From assembly GCA_902562135.1 (NCBI GenBank), contig CACESE010000006.1, positions 1 through 64,000 on the forward strand: a stretch of 64,000 bases of DNA, in the 5' to 3' direction. Made by a program: the position numbers and the translations under genes. Shown piece by piece: positions 10,347 to 21,767 of this stretch. How positions within the stretch are numbered: the stretch's first letter is position 1; each line of letters begins with the position of its first letter. This DNA is from an uncultured SAR86 cluster bacterium. GTDB taxonomy: Bacteria > Pseudomonadota > Gammaproteobacteria > Magnimaribacterales > AG-339-G14. Below the pieces are notes generated by a model. It saw only the letters and a list, made by a program, of their open reading frames with translations, made no database searches and had not been told where the DNA came from.

Positions 10347-11252
10347 ATGTCTATAAGATTTGATGGAAAAGTTGCAATTGTTACCGGTGCAGGGGGAGGT
10401 TTAGGTAGATGTCATGCCCTCGACTTAGCTGCTAGAGGTGCAAAGGTTGTTGTAAACGATTTAGGTGGGGCTGTAGATGGTACTGGAGGTTCTCTCTCAG
10501 CAGCTGAGAAAGTTGTTGAAGAAATAAAATCTGCAGGTGGAGAAGCTATGGCAAATGGAGCTAGCGTTACAGATCTCAAACAAGTCGAAGACATGGTTAA
10601 GCAAACAATTGATACGTGGGGCAGAGTTGATATCTTGGTTAATAATGCTGGTATTCTGAGGGATAAAAGTTTTTCTAAAGTTACCGATGAAGATTTTAGA
10701 ATTGTTTTAGAGGTTCACCTTATGGGAACTGTAAATTGTTGTAAAGCAGTTTGGGACATAATGAAAGAACAAAATTACGGAAGAATTTTGGTTACATCTT
10801 CTTCCAGTGGTGTTTATGGAAATTTTGGTCAAACAAATTATGGTGCAGCTAAAATGGGAGTTTTAGGTTTGATAAATACATTAAAGCTCGAAGGTGCAAA
10901 ATATAATATTAAATGTAACGGGCTCACTCCTGTAGCTGGAACTAGGATGACAGAAGATTTAATGCCTCCTGAAGTAATTGAAAAAATACAACCAGAATGC
11001 GTAAGTCCTGCTGTAACATTTATGGTTTCTGAAGATGCTCCTACAGGGGTAGTTATGGCAGCTGGCGCGGGAGTATTTGCAAGAATCATGACTTTTGAAA
11101 CTATGGGTGTTTATTTCGGAACGGGAGATGAAATGAATGCCGATAGTATTGCCGAAAATTGGGAGAAGATTTCTGATATGACTGATGCAAGGCCTTGTAC
11201 CGAGGGGAACAGTCAAGCTGCAAAGATGTTTGAGTTGATCAGTAAATCTTAA
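10347..11252 (+). CDS. SDR family oxidoreductase, HSD17B4-like 3-hydroxyacyl-CoA dehydrogenase domain
   Basis: TGAGGGLG, NNAGILRD, S-YxxxK (NYGAAK) motifs. Confidence 0.87.
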   Translation: MSIRFDGKVAIVTGAGGGLGRCHALDLAARGAKVVVNDLGGAVDGTGGSLSAAEKVVEEIKSAGGEAMANGASVTDLKQVEDMVKQTIDTWGRVDILVNNAGILRDKSFSKVTDEDFRIVLEVHLMGTVNCCKAVWDIMKEQNYGRILVTSSSSGVYGNFGQTNYGAAKMGVLGLINTLKLEGAKYNIKCNGLTPVAGTRMTEDLMPPEVIEKIQPECVSPAVTFMVSEDAPTGVVMAAGAGVFARIMTFETMGVYFGTGDEMNADSIAENWEKISDMTDARPCTEGNSQAAKMFELISKS

Positions 11253-12175
11253 GGCTTTCCTGCGCTGGAATAATCTACTTCAATAGAGAAGATTTCGCCT
11301 TCTGCTTTTTTTCTACAGATTTCTGGAGCTGAACTGTTTGCCGTGAGGATAAATAAAGTTTTTCCTTCTTCACCGCCTAACATACATGCGTAAGCATTTT
11401 TAGGAGTTTCTATAACGTCTGTAATTTTTCCTCCTTGCTCAAATCTTACTACAGCTGATGAAGTCGGCGATGCAATCCAAATTCCATTATTTTCATCTAG
11501 GCAGATTCCATCAGGTACATGAAAATTTTTAGCTGCAGAGCCGGATTCAGAAATTTTAATCCCTATATTTCGCAGAAACTTGATGAGTGATATTCCAAAT
11601 TGTGACGAAGTATTAGCCCATTTTTTTCTATTTGTAAGCAAGCCTTTCGAATCAATATCAAAGCTCGTAAGTCTTGCTCCTAAGGTTTCCCCAACAATTA
11701 ATTTTTTTCCATCTTCAGAAATCACCGAGCCATTGGGAAAGTCTAAATTATCTGGACCTTTTTTAAACGATCCATCGGGAAAGACAATCATCAGATGAGT
11801 GCTTTTTACTTTATCTCTAGCATCAGCCATTCCAAAATTTCCAACATATGCAATCCCATCTTTCGAAACAACCATGTCGTTACACTGATATTTTACTTCT
11901 CCAGACAAATCGGCATGCACACTTAAATCTCCATTTGAAAGCTTAAGAATTTTCCTGTCTAACATGGAGACTATCAATAGGTCGCCATTAGGTAACCAAC
12001 CTAATCCCGATGGTTGGTTTTTAATTTCACAGACGGCCTCAAGATTATCATTTTCATCTAATGTGAAAACTTTGTCTCCATGCATATCAGAGAACCAAAG
12101 TTTATTTTCATGCCATCTTGGACCTTCGCCAAAGTAAATTCCATTGCACCTGCTTACTAAATTATTTTTGTTCAT
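11249..12175 (-). CDS. SMP-30/gluconolactonase/LRE family protein
   Basis: FGEGPRWHENKLWFSDM, QPSGLGWLPNGDLL, VPDGICLDENNGIW beta-propeller motifs. Confidence 0.87.
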   Translation of the reverse strand: MNKNNLVSRCNGIYFGEGPRWHENKLWFSDMHGDKVFTLDENDNLEAVCEIKNQPSGLGWLPNGDLLIVSMLDRKILKLSNGDLSVHADLSGEVKYQCNDMVVSKDGIAYVGNFGMADARDKVKSTHLMIVFPDGSFKKGPDNLDFPNGSVISEDGKKLIVGETLGARLTSFDIDSKGLLTNRKKWANTSSQFGISLIKFLRNIGIKISESGSAAKNFHVPDGICLDENNGIWIASPTSSAVVRFEQGGKITDVIETPKNAYACMLGGEEGKTLFILTANSSAPEICRKKAEGEIFSIEVDYSSAGKP

Positions 12176-12944
12176 TAATTCTTTCTAAAATCTTTGCTAA
12201 TTTTTTTGGGTAGTCAGTAATAATTCCATCTACCTTACTTTTAATTAATTTTTCCATAAATTTTTTATCATTAACAGTCCAAGTAAGCACAAAAAATTTT
12301 TCATTCTTCAATTTTTCTATGAGTTTAATTGATTGTTTAGAGTCTACGTGCAAGCTTACTCCATCTGAATTAGAATTTTTTATTTCTTCTTTTATTCTTT
12401 CCTCATCGTAATCAAATAAAGAAGGAATTAGATTTAAAGTAGCCATTTGGGTGGGAAATTTTTTTTTAATATTTTTTATTACTGAAGGCAGGTAACAAAG
12501 AAAATGAACTTGATTTTTTTTTAAATTTGAATTTGAAATTAATTTCATTAATTTATTTAAACTTTTAGTTACGCCTTTTATTTCGATAAATATTATTTTT
12601 CGGTTTGGTAATCTTTTTAGAACTTCTTCTAATTTAGGTACTCTTTGTGTTTTAAATTTTTGTCCTTTCCATGATCCTATATCTATCTTCAACAGGGACT
12701 TAAAAGTTGACTCTGAAATATTTTTTGTAGAACCTGATACTCTATTGAAATTGTTGTCATGAGCACAAATAAATACTCCATCTTTGGTTTTTCTAAGGTC
12801 TACTTCAATTGCATCTGCATTCTGCAACCAAGCAGTTTCATAGGAAATTATAGTATTCTCAGGTGCCTTCGAAGAGGCCCCTCTATGAGCAATTATTAGA
12901 GGGTTTTTAATCCCAGTTAAGCGCTCCACCGGTTTGATACTCAA
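12162..12944 (-). CDS. ugpQ: Glycerophosphodiester phosphodiesterase
   Basis: [14 protein letters not shown] and [17 protein letters not shown] motifs; 5' end overlaps nrdB 3' end so the start may be downstream. Confidence 0.88.
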   Translation of the reverse strand: MSIKPVERLTGIKNPLIIAHRGASSKAPENTIISYETAWLQNADAIEVDLRKTKDGVFICAHDNNFNRVSGSTKNISESTFKSLLKIDIGSWKGQKFKTQRVPKLEEVLKRLPNRKIIFIEIKGVTKSLNKLMKLISNSNLKKNQVHFLCYLPSVIKNIKKKFPTQMATLNLIPSLFDYDEERIKEEIKNSNSDGVSLHVDSKQSIKLIEKLKNEKFFVLTWTVNDKKFMEKLIKSKVDGIITDYPKKLAKILERINEQK

Positions 12945-14118
12945 TTACCCTTGTCTCAAAGAAATTCTTTTCTTTTCTTAGATCCATAATTTCTGACATC
13001 CAGGGGAAAGGATTAGAAGCATTAGGAAATGCTTCGTTAAGACCTATCTGAGTCAGCCTTCTATTTGCAATAAAATGCAGATATTCAGCCATCATTTCTG
13101 AATTCATGCCAAGAATTCCTTTAGGCATTGTGTCTTGGGCATATTCAATTTCTAATTGCGTCCCTTGAAGGATCATAGTTTCTGCTTGTTTTTGCATTTC
13201 TTCATCCCATAGATGAGGATTCTCAAGTTTAATTTGGTTGATCATGTCAATACCAAAATTTACATGCATAGACTCGTCTCTGAGAATGTACTGGAATTGT
13301 TCTGCTGTGCCAGTCATTTTATTTCTGTTTCCCATAGAAAGAATTTGAGTGAATCCACAATAAAAGAAAATACCCTCGAGCACACAGTAGAAAGCTATAA
13401 GATTTCTTAATAGAATTTTATCGTTTTCTACAGTCCCAGTTTCAAACGACTGATCAGAGAGAGATTGCGTGAAAGGAAGTGCCCAAGCAGCTTTTTTAGC
13501 CACAGAGGGTATCTCTTTATACATATTAAATATTTCACCTTCATCCATGCCCAATGATTCAATTACATATTGATAGGCGTGAGTATGAATAGCTTCTTCA
13601 AGCGCTTGTCTCAATAAATATTGACGACATTCTGGGTTTGTAATGTGTTTATATACAGAAAGAACAATATTATTGGCTACTAATGAATCAGCAGTAGAGA
13701 AAAATCCTAGATTTCTCATGACGATTCTTCTTTCATCCTCTGTTAAACCGTTTTTATCTTTCCAAAGCGCAACGTCCGCAGTCATGTTAATTTCCTGAGG
13801 CATCCAATGATTTGCGCTACCATCTAAATATTTCTGCCAGGCCCAATCGTATTTAAAAGGCACTAACTGATTGACGTCAGCTCTTGAATTAATCATTTTC
13901 TTTTCGCTGACGTCTACCCTTGCTGAGGCTCCTTCTAAATCAGCTAAACCTGCTTCTAGATCCAAAGAATCTAAATCTGGAACCTCGGTTGAGGTTTGCA
14001 TTTCTTCTTTGTCAGAAGGTTTAGCGTCTGTTAAGCCGTCTTCTTTTTTAAGAACTTCTTTTGCGATAGATTGTTCTGTTATTTTTTCTTTTTCATCGAA
14101 ATCATCCCAAGATAACAT
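12907..14118 (-). CDS. nrdB: Ribonucleoside-diphosphate reductase subunit beta (class I)
   Basis: Ferritin-like R2 motifs ([21 protein letters not shown]); start assigned to ATG at 14116-14118 with AGAGGT upstream, rather than the ORF-track start at 14142. Confidence 0.93.
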   Translation of the reverse strand: MLSWDDFDEKEKITEQSIAKEVLKKEDGLTDAKPSDKEEMQTSTEVPDLDSLDLEAGLADLEGASARVDVSEKKMINSRADVNQLVPFKYDWAWQKYLDGSANHWMPQEINMTADVALWKDKNGLTEDERRIVMRNLGFFSTADSLVANNIVLSVYKHITNPECRQYLLRQALEEAIHTHAYQYVIESLGMDEGEIFNMYKEIPSVAKKAAWALPFTQSLSDQSFETGTVENDKILLRNLIAFYCVLEGIFFYCGFTQILSMGNRNKMTGTAEQFQYILRDESMHVNFGIDMINQIKLENPHLWDEEMQKQAETMILQGTQLEIEYAQDTMPKGILGMNSEMMAEYLHFIANRRLTQIGLNEAFPNASNPFPWMSEIMDLRKEKNFFETRVIEYQTGGALNWD

Positions 14119-14132
14119 TTTAATACCTCTTT

Positions 14133-16940
14133 TTATTGACAAGCTTCACAGTCTGGATCAAGTATTGAGCAGGCTTCAGGAGCCTCGGATCCTTGATTTG
14201 CAGCAACAGCGTTGAGCTCTAGATTAGTAATAGTTGATTTCTCAGAAGTTGTGGCACTTCTTGAGCGTAAATAATAAGTAGTTTTCAAACCTCTTAGCCA
14301 TGCCATCTTGTACATCACATCAAGTTTTTTTCCATTCGGTTCTGAAACGTAAAGATTAAGAGATTGGCTTTGATCTATCCATTTTTGTCTTCTCGATGCG
14401 GCTTCAATTAGCCATTTTGGTTCAACTTCAAAAGACGTGGCGAAAAGCCTTTTTATATCGTCGGGGACTCTGTTGATACCTTCTAAACTACCATTCAAGT
14501 TTTTCAGATCGTAGACCATTACCTCGTCCCACATATCTATTTCTTTTAGCGCTTCTACTAAGTGCATATTGATAATTGTGAATTCCCCTGAAAGATTAGA
14601 TTTAACAAATAAATTAGAATAGGTAGGCTCTATTGATTGTGTAAGGCCGGTTATGTTTGCAATTGTGGCGGTTGGAGCAATTGCCATGACGTTAGAGTTT
14701 CTCATGCCTTGTTTCTTTACAGTTTTTCTTAAACCTTTCCAATCAAGCTTCGAAGCTGTATCAACCTCTAGATAATTTTCTCCTCTTTCTTTTTTAAGCA
14801 GTTCAATTGAATCTAAAGGAAGTATTCCTTTGCTCCATAATGATCCCTCGTAAGATGTATATGCTCCTCTCTCTGAGGCTAGGTCTGAAGACGATTTAAT
14901 TGCGTAATAACTAACCATTTCCATGGACTCGTCTGCAAAGCTGACAGCTTCTTCGGATGCATAAGGAGTTTTTTTGATATAGAGGGCATCTTGAAAGCCC
15001 ATAATTCCTAATCCTATTGGCCTATGTTTAAAATTAGAATTTTCTGCTTGTGGAACGGCGTAGTAGTTTATGTCTATAACATTGTCTAGCATTCTTATTG
15101 CAGTAGTTATAGTTCTTTCTATTTTTTCTTCATTTAGATCTCCATTTTCATTTAAATGGTTTGGAAGATTAATGGACCCTAAATTACAGACTGCAATTTC
15201 GTCTTGAGAAGTATTTAAAGTTATTTCTGTACAAAGATTAGAGGAATGAATTACCCCAACGTGTTGTTGTGGTGATCTTAAGTTACAAGCATCTTTAAAA
15301 GTTATCCAAGGATGGCCTGTTTCAAATAGCATGGAAATAATTTTCCTCCAAAGATCCTCGGCTTCTACTTCTTTAGAAACTTGGATTTTTCCTGTCTTTG
15401 CGTCATTTTCATACTCTTCATACCTGATTTTGAACGCTGAGCCCGTTAAATCATGTAGATCTGGTGTTTCATTAGGAGAAAAAAGAGTCCACTTACCACC
15501 GTCCATGACCCTTTGCATAAATAGGTCTGGTATCCAGTTCGCGGTATTCATATCATGAGTTCTTCTGCGATCGTCGCCGGTGTTTTTTCGAAGTTCTACA
15601 AATTCTTCAATATCTAAATGCCAAGTTTCTAAGTATGAACAAACAGCTCCTTTTCTTTTCCCTCCCTGGTTTACCGCTACTGCAGTGTCATTAACCACTT
15701 TTAAAAATGGAACAACACCTTGAGATTTCCCATTCGTTCCTTTTATGTGTGCGCCCATACCTCTGACAGGAGTCCAGTCATTGCCTAAACCTCCAGCCCA
15801 TTTTGAAAGCATAGCGTTATCACCTAACGCATCATAAATCCCTTTTAGGTCATCAGGGACGGTAGTTAGATAACAAGAGGATAGCTGAGAATGGATAGTT
15901 CCTGAATTAAATAAAGTTGGAGTAGAGCTCATGTAGTCAAACGAGGATAGAAGATTGTAAAATTCTATTGCTCTTTCTTCTCTATTTTCTTCTTCAATGG
16001 CTAAGCCCATTGCTACTCTCATAAAAAATATTTGAGGAAGCTCGAATCTTACTTCATCTTTATGTATGAAATATCTATCGTAGAGAGTTTGAAGACCTAA
16101 ATAAGAAAACATTAGGTCTCTTTCGGGCTTAAGATTATTTCCAAGTTTTTTTAAGTCCATCTTTCCTAATTCAGGATTAACCAACTCTAATTCAATTGCT
16201 CTTTTTATAAACACATCTAACGCTTGAGGATAAAGGTTTTCCATTTCTTTCTGTGTTGCATTTGGGGCTAAATTTAAAAAAGACAAGGCTTCTGTTCTTA
16301 AGCTGTCTAATAAAATTCTTGAGGTTGCATATGTATAGTTTGGTTCAGCCTCTACAAGGGATCTTGCAGAAAGAATCATCGCTTCTTTTATCTCGTCTTC
16401 CGATGCCCCTTCATAAAGGTTTTTATTTGCTTCTTGTATTATCGTCTCTGGATTAGTGCCGCTCAGGCCTTCACAGGCTTCCTTCGCTATCGTTTCCGTC
16501 CTTTCTGATGGGCTCAATACAGTCATTTCTTGGGCAGAAGTGTTTTCTTCCTGTCTTATTTTTGTTCTCTCGGCTCTATAGACAACATAGGCTCTTGCAA
16601 CCTTTAATTCCTCTGATCGCATGAGGGCTAACTCTACCTGATCCTGAATCTCCTCTATGTGAATTGTTCCGCCAGAGGGCATTCTTGATGAAAAAGTATC
16701 GTGGACACTTTTTGCAAGAGAATTTACTTTCTGTTGAACACTGGATGACGCCGCAGCTGCGCTAGTATGAACGGCTAGAAAAGCTTTTGTAATTGCTACT
16801 TCAATTTTTGATATATCGAAATTAACTACTGAGCCGTTTCTTTTAATAACTCTAAGAATTCCTGGCTCTATAGCAGAAGAAGGTCTTTCGCTTGATATAT
16901 TTATTTTATTCTTTTCGTTTTCTCTCTCAGTAATGTCCAT
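14133..16940 (-). CDS. nrdA: Ribonucleoside-diphosphate reductase subunit alpha
   Basis: N-terminal ATP-cone ([20 protein letters not shown]), [17 protein letters not shown]-terminal CxxC-like CEACQ; adjacent to nrdB. Confidence 0.96.
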   Translation of the reverse strand: MDITERENEKNKINISSERPSSAIEPGILRVIKRNGSVVNFDISKIEVAITKAFLAVHTSAAAASSSVQQKVNSLAKSVHDTFSSRMPSGGTIHIEEIQDQVELALMRSEELKVARAYVVYRAERTKIRQEENTSAQEMTVLSPSERTETIAKEACEGLSGTNPETIIQEANKNLYEGASEDEIKEAMILSARSLVEAEPNYTYATSRILLDSLRTEALSFLNLAPNATQKEMENLYPQALDVFIKRAIELELVNPELGKMDLKKLGNNLKPERDLMFSYLGLQTLYDRYFIHKDEVRFELPQIFFMRVAMGLAIEEENREERAIEFYNLLSSFDYMSSTPTLFNSGTIHSQLSSCYLTTVPDDLKGIYDALGDNAMLSKWAGGLGNDWTPVRGMGAHIKGTNGKSQGVVPFLKVVNDTAVAVNQGGKRKGAVCSYLETWHLDIEEFVELRKNTGDDRRRTHDMNTANWIPDLFMQRVMDGGKWTLFSPNETPDLHDLTGSAFKIRYEEYENDAKTGKIQVSKEVEAEDLWRKIISMLFETGHPWITFKDACNLRSPQQHVGVIHSSNLCTEITLNTSQDEIAVCNLGSINLPNHLNENGDLNEEKIERTITTAIRMLDNVIDINYYAVPQAENSNFKHRPIGLGIMGFQDALYIKKTPYASEEAVSFADESMEMVSYYAIKSSSDLASERGAYTSYEGSLWSKGILPLDSIELLKKERGENYLEVDTASKLDWKGLRKTVKKQGMRNSNVMAIAPTATIANITGLTQSIEPTYSNLFVKSNLSGEFTIINMHLVEALKEIDMWDEVMVYDLKNLNGSLEGINRVPDDIKRLFATSFEVEPKWLIEAASRRQKWIDQSQSLNLYVSEPNGKKLDVMYKMAWLRGLKTTYYLRSRSATTSEKSTITNLELNAVAANQGSEAPEACSILDPDCEACQ

Positions 16941-16968
16941 ATTTGTCAGGTTAGTTACTTTTCTTGTA

Positions 16969-16984
16969 ACTCAATATATAGTGG
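16969..16984. promoter_or_regulatory. Candidate NrdR box 1 upstream of nrdA
   Basis: actcaatatatagtgg (reverse complement ccaCTATATATTgagt), fits the NrdR-box core CwAtATaTwg as I recall it. Confidence 0.65.
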
Positions 16985-16999
16985 GGCAAAAACTTAATT

Positions 17000-17015
17000 A
17001 CACAAGATACTGTGT
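17000..17015. promoter_or_regulatory. Candidate NrdR box 2 upstream of nrdA
   Basis: acacaagatactgtgt with acac/gtgt arms; starts 31 bp after box 1 (15-bp gap), as expected for cooperative NrdR sites. Confidence 0.65.
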
Positions 17016-17064
17016 TTTTATGAGAAAAGCAATAGAATAATTTATGAAATTTAAGTGGATTAAG

Positions 17065-17073
17065 TGTGGATAA
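17065..17073 (-). promoter_or_regulatory. DnaA box between nrdA and glpK
   Basis: TGTGGATAA = reverse complement of consensus TTATCCACA. Confidence 0.55.
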
Positions 17074-17092
17074 CTATATATAAATATAAAGC

Positions 17093-18541
17093 ATGAAAAA
17101 ATATTTTCTCTCTATCGATCAAGGCACAACTAGTACTAGAACAGTGCTTTACGATTCTAAATTTAAATATTTAGACCAGAAACAAATTGAAATTACGCAA
17201 TTTTATCCGAAATCTGGTTACGTAGAACACGATGCAGAAGAAATATGGGATAAAACGTATAAAACATTGCGTCAACTTTTAAGAAAATATGATTTGAAAT
17301 CAAATCAAATAATTTCAATTGGCATAACCAATCAAAGGGAGACAATATTAGGATGGGATAAAAGTTCAGGAAAGCCCATAGGAAAAGCCATTGTTTGGCA
17401 GGATAGAAGAACTAGTAAATTTTGTGAAATATTAAAAAATGAGGGCTTAGAGCCAGAAATTAATGAAAAAACAGGACTTTTACTGGACCCCTATTTTTCT
17501 GCTTCTAAACTGAGATGGATTAAGGATAAGTCAAAATCAATATTCAAAAGATCTACTACACTTTTCGGGACCATAGATAGTTTTTTGTTATGGAAATTGA
17601 CAGAAGGAAGGGTTTTTGCAACAGATATAACTAATGCTGCGAGAACATCACTTTTTAATATATCTAATCTTAAGTGGGACGATGATTTAATAAAAATTTT
17701 TGGGCTTGAAGGAATAAAATTACCAGATATAAAAAATAATGCAGATGATTACGGCACCACGTCTTTATTTGGTGGAGAAATTAAAATTTCTGGTATGGCT
17801 GGTGATCAGCAGGCAGCTCTTTTCGGACAAGCTTGTTTTGATACAGGTGAGGTTAAAAGTACCTATGGCACAGGTTGTTTTTTAATTTTAAATACAGGAA
17901 CTAAAATCTTGAGGTCAAATAATAAATTACTTTCCACTGTGGGTTATAAAATAGGTGGAGACGTTACTTATGCATTAGAAGGAAGCATTTTCGTTGCTGG
18001 TTCGTTAATTCAGTGGTTAAGAGACAAAATGAAATTTTTTTCTAATGCTCTAGAAACAGAAAAACTTGCAAAATCAGCAAATAAGAACTCTGAAGTTGTC
18101 ATAATTCCATCTTTTACAGGACTTGGCGCTCCACATTGGAAGCCTGATTTGAGGGGAGCAATCCATGGCCTTTCTCTAGAAACATCGAAAGAGGACATAA
18201 TTTTAGCTGCTTTAGAAGCTATATGCTTTCAGACGAAAGATCTAGTCACCGCGCTTAAAAATGATGGTGCAAAAATAAAATCAATTAAAATAGACGGAGG
18301 AATGGCGACCAATAATTTTTTTGGACAAACTTTGTCCAATATTTTATCTATGAAAGTTTTTAAGCCTAAAAATATCGAAAGCACTTCATTGGGTGCTGCT
18401 TATTTAGCCGGAATTGGATCAAATTACATAAATTTAAGCGAACTCAAAGATGTTTGGAAGATTGATAAATTATTTGAACCTAAAAAATCCTACGAAAAGA
18501 AATATTTAAAATATTTAGACAGTATCGAATCTTTAAGTTAA
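17093..18541 (+). CDS. glpK: Glycerol kinase
   Basis: SIDQGTTSTRTVLYD, GITNQRET, GMAGDQQAALFGQ motifs. Confidence 0.96.
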   Translation: MKKYFLSIDQGTTSTRTVLYDSKFKYLDQKQIEITQFYPKSGYVEHDAEEIWDKTYKTLRQLLRKYDLKSNQIISIGITNQRETILGWDKSSGKPIGKAIVWQDRRTSKFCEILKNEGLEPEINEKTGLLLDPYFSASKLRWIKDKSKSIFKRSTTLFGTIDSFLLWKLTEGRVFATDITNAARTSLFNISNLKWDDDLIKIFGLEGIKLPDIKNNADDYGTTSLFGGEIKISGMAGDQQAALFGQACFDTGEVKSTYGTGCFLILNTGTKILRSNNKLLSTVGYKIGGDVTYALEGSIFVAGSLIQWLRDKMKFFSNALETEKLAKSANKNSEVVIIPSFTGLGAPHWKPDLRGAIHGLSLETSKEDIILAALEAICFQTKDLVTALKNDGAKIKSIKIDGGMATNNFFGQTLSNILSMKVFKPKNIESTSLGAAYLAGIGSNYINLSELKDVWKIDKLFEPKKSYEKKYLKYLDSIESLS

Positions 18542-19429
18542 AAGCAGTGTTTCTAGTAAAGCCTGTTGAACATGTAGTCTATTCTCTGCCTGAATCCAAA
18601 CCTTACTAGATTCATGATCTAACATGTCTATAGATATCTCTTCTCCTCTGTGAGCTGGTAAACAATGAAGAAAAATTGCACTGTTATCAGCCAATTCCAT
18701 AGAGGCTTGATCAACAGTGTAACCTTTGAATAAATTAGTTTTTTCTAATGATTGATTTTCAGAGTGCATTGAAGTCCAAACATCAGTAGTTACTATTTTT
18801 GCATCTTTTAATGCATCTTTTTTTGTTTCAGTTAAGACAACGTTATTTTTTTTAGAATTCATTATTTCTGGATTAGGTTCAAAGCCTTTAGGGCAATATA
18901 TATTCAGATCAAAATTAAATATTTCTGCTGCTTCTATATAGGAATTGCATACATTGTTGCTATCTCCAATCCAAGCAACCTTAGATATCTCTAAGTCTCC
19001 ATTACATTCTTTGAATGTCATGAGATCAGCCAAAATTTGGCAAGGATGGTATAAATTGCTCAAGCCATTTATGACTGGAATTGAAGAGTTTTGACTATAT
19101 ATGTCTAATAGTTCATGGTTTGCGGTTCTAATTACTACAGCGTCTAACATTGAAGATAAAACACGAGCGGTATCTGAAATAGGTTCGCCTCTTGAGATTT
19201 GAAGGTCAGAACTCGACAAAAAGATAGAGTTTCCTCCGAGTGATTGAACCCCAATTTCAAAAGAAACCCTCGTTCTAGTTGAAGGCTTTTCAAAAATTAA
19301 GCCCAAAGATTTATTTTCTAAAGTTTTCGGTAAATTTTTCAAAGATTTCAATTCCAGCCCTCGTTCAATAATTGAATGAAGGAATTCTTTGGAAAAATCT
19401 TTAAAATTTAAAAAATGTTTTGGTGACAT
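18533..19429 (-). CDS. argF: Ornithine carbamoyltransferase
   Basis: EKPSTRTRVSFE, HPCQILADLMT, FLHCLPAHRGEE motifs. Confidence 0.95.
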   Translation of the reverse strand: MSPKHFLNFKDFSKEFLHSIIERGLELKSLKNLPKTLENKSLGLIFEKPSTRTRVSFEIGVQSLGGNSIFLSSSDLQISRGEPISDTARVLSSMLDAVVIRTANHELLDIYSQNSSIPVINGLSNLYHPCQILADLMTFKECNGDLEISKVAWIGDSNNVCNSYIEAAEIFNFDLNIYCPKGFEPNPEIMNSKKNNVVLTETKKDALKDAKIVTTDVWTSMHSENQSLEKTNLFKGYTVDQASMELADNSAIFLHCLPAHRGEEISIDMLDHESSKVWIQAENRLHVQQALLETLLLT

Positions 19430-19472
19430 AGTATATGCGTTATAGAATTGATTTTTTTAAAATCAAATTAGT

Positions 19473-20663
19473 ATGAATTTTAAAGTAAAAACTTACAATG
19501 CCATAGCAGAAACAGGACTTTCTCTTCTGAAAGATTCAGATTTTGAAATTTCTGAAAATCTTGAAGCTCCTGATGCTTTGATTTTGAGAAGTTATAAATT
19601 GACCAACAACGACATTGAAAGTTCAATCAAAGCAATTGCAAGAGCGGGCGCAGGTGTTAACAACGTTCCAGTCGATTACTGCTCTGATCAGGGTATAGTC
19701 GTTTTCAATACACCAGGCGCGAATGCAAATGCAGTCAAAGAGATTGTACTGGCGGGGTTACTTTTATCATCAAGAGGAATTTATAGTGGAGCAAATTACA
19801 TAAATGACATTCAAGGAGTTGATCAAGGCGATCTGAAAGGTCATATTGAGCAAGGAAAGAAAAGTTTTAAAGGGCGTGAATTAAAAGATGGAGTTTTAGG
19901 TGTAATAGGTATGGGGGCTATTGGCTCTAAAGTTGCAGATATGGGTGTTATGTTAGGTATGGAGGTTATAGGGTATGATCCAGCAATATCCGTTGAAGCC
20001 GCTTGGAAGTTGCCAAATATGGTTTCTAGAAGAGATAATCTAGCGGATGTATTCAAAGAATCAGATTACTTAACTTTACACATTCCCGCTATTGAAGAAA
20101 CAAAAAATCTTGTAAATAAAGATCTTTTACAAAACGCAAAAGAAGGGCTTAAATTGATCAATTTCGCAAGAGATGAGATTGTCAATTCACAAGATGTAAT
20201 TGATGCATTGACATCCGGTAAGTTAGGAGGTTATGTGACTGATTTTGCTGATTTAGATCTTATAGAAAGAGCGAAAACTATGGGCGACGTCATCATATTG
20301 CCTCATATTGGCGCCAGCACTAGACAAGCAGAAGAAAATTGTTCGATTATGGCAGCAGAACAACTGAAAGATTTTCTAGAGAACGGAAATATAACTAATT
20401 CCGTAAATTTTCCTGATTTAATTGAGCCCAGAAAGTCAAAATTTAGAATCACCCTATCAAATAATAATATTGCTGGAATGATTGGTCAGATAACAACAAT
20501 TCTAGCTGAGAATAACCTTAACATTTTAAATATGATCAATAAAAGTAAGGGTGAAATTGCTTACAACGTAATTGATACGGACTCTGAGCCCTCAAATGCT
20601 GTTGAAGAAGGTCTCAAGAAATTAGAAGGCGTAATTAATGTCAGAGTAATTAAAGATGAATAA
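19473..20663 (+). CDS. serA: D-3-phosphoglycerate dehydrogenase
   Basis: GVIGMGAIGSKVADMG Rossmann motif, LPHIGASTRQAEENC, C-terminal ACT domain. Confidence 0.9.
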   Translation: MNFKVKTYNAIAETGLSLLKDSDFEISENLEAPDALILRSYKLTNNDIESSIKAIARAGAGVNNVPVDYCSDQGIVVFNTPGANANAVKEIVLAGLLLSSRGIYSGANYINDIQGVDQGDLKGHIEQGKKSFKGRELKDGVLGVIGMGAIGSKVADMGVMLGMEVIGYDPAISVEAAWKLPNMVSRRDNLADVFKESDYLTLHIPAIEETKNLVNKDLLQNAKEGLKLINFARDEIVNSQDVIDALTSGKLGGYVTDFADLDLIERAKTMGDVIILPHIGASTRQAEENCSIMAAEQLKDFLENGNITNSVNFPDLIEPRKSKFRITLSNNNIAGMIGQITTILAENNLNILNMINKSKGEIAYNVIDTDSEPSNAVEEGLKKLEGVINVRVIKDE

Positions 20664-21411
20664 ACCGGTAGCCATTATAACAGGCGCAAGTAGGGGGGTA
20701 GGAAAAGCTGTAGCTATAATGCTTGCAGAAAAGGGCTGGAATCTTACTTTGACATGTTCTAACTCTTTAAAAGAGGCAGAAGAAGTTGCAAAAGAATGTA
20801 ACGATCTTGGTGCAGAAACACTAGTTTTAGTCTCTGATGTTTCCGATGACTTAAAATGTCGTGAAACTGTAGATAGGACAATTGAAAAATGGAATAAATT
20901 AGATACTTTGATAAATAACGCAGGTAGAACAGTATTTAATGCACATGAAAATATGTCTGGACTAACCACAGAAGATTTTGTTGAAATTTATAAAACAAAT
21001 ACAGTTGGACCATATATGATGATTAAGGAATCTGAGAAATATTTAAGAAAAAGTCCAATTGCGTCTGTTGTAAATATTGCGTCCATTGCCGGAGTTATCG
21101 GTGTGGGAAGCTCCATAGCTTACGTGGCTTCAAAAGGGGCGCTTGTCATGATGACTAAATCTCTAGCTAAAGCTTTGGGCCCCATCCGAATCAATGCGAT
21201 TTGTCCAGGTTTCATTGAAGGAGAGTGGTTAAAGTCAGGATTGGGTGATGAGGCGTATGAGGCTACAAAAAGTTTTATTGAATCTAGTACTCCTTTGAGT
21301 ATGGTTTGCAATCCTGAGAAAGTAGCTAAAGGAGTCTTCTTTTTTGTCGAGGATGCTATTGCAACCACAGGTGAAACATTAATTTTAGATGGTGGATTCC
21401 ATTTAAAGTGA
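20656..21411 (+). CDS. SDR family oxidoreductase
   Basis: ITGASRGVGKAVA, NNAGR, YVASKGAL motifs. Confidence 0.87.
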   Translation: MNKPVAIITGASRGVGKAVAIMLAEKGWNLTLTCSNSLKEAEEVAKECNDLGAETLVLVSDVSDDLKCRETVDRTIEKWNKLDTLINNAGRTVFNAHENMSGLTTEDFVEIYKTNTVGPYMMIKESEKYLRKSPIASVVNIASIAGVIGVGSSIAYVASKGALVMMTKSLAKALGPIRINAICPGFIEGEWLKSGLGDEAYEATKSFIESSTPLSMVCNPEKVAKGVFFFVEDAIATTGETLILDGGFHLK

Positions 21412-21597
21412 TTTTTTCATAGTTCGATCTAAGTTATCAGAAACTTTTAAATACTTTAAAAAAAATCAATTAATTTTTTTTATTTTTTAGATTTTTAATT
21501 GATAAAAAAATATTCTTTTAGATAAAAACTTAACTATTACTTAAAAAGTTACACACATATAAACAGAAATTATCGCTTAACCAAAAAAAATAAACTT

Positions 21598-21629
21598 AAA
21601 GTGCACTTTTTTAGAACATAAAGTACTTT
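21598..21629. repeat. Paired palindromes AAAGTGCACTTT and AAAGTACTTT
   Basis: Two near-identical palindromic words (21598-21609 and 21620-21629), each followed by TTTA, in AT-rich intergenic DNA. Confidence 0.6.
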
Positions 21630-21732
21630 TTTATTTAAGATATTGATTTCATTGAACTTTTTAAGTTGATCAATTTTTGTACAATTTAAAAAAAACCTTT
21701 TCACATTAAGGCTTTAGAACATTTGAGCCATT

Positions 21733-21767
21733 TTATCCAAAGAGTTATCCACAGTTTCTGTGGATAA
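21733..21767. promoter_or_regulatory. DnaA-box cluster including a perfect inverted pair (TTATCCACAG-TTT-CTGTGGATAA); candidate oriC element
   Basis: TTATCCAAA at 21733, TTATCCACA at 21745, TGTGGATAA at 21759, beside about 320 bp of very AT-rich noncoding DNA. Confidence 0.55.
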
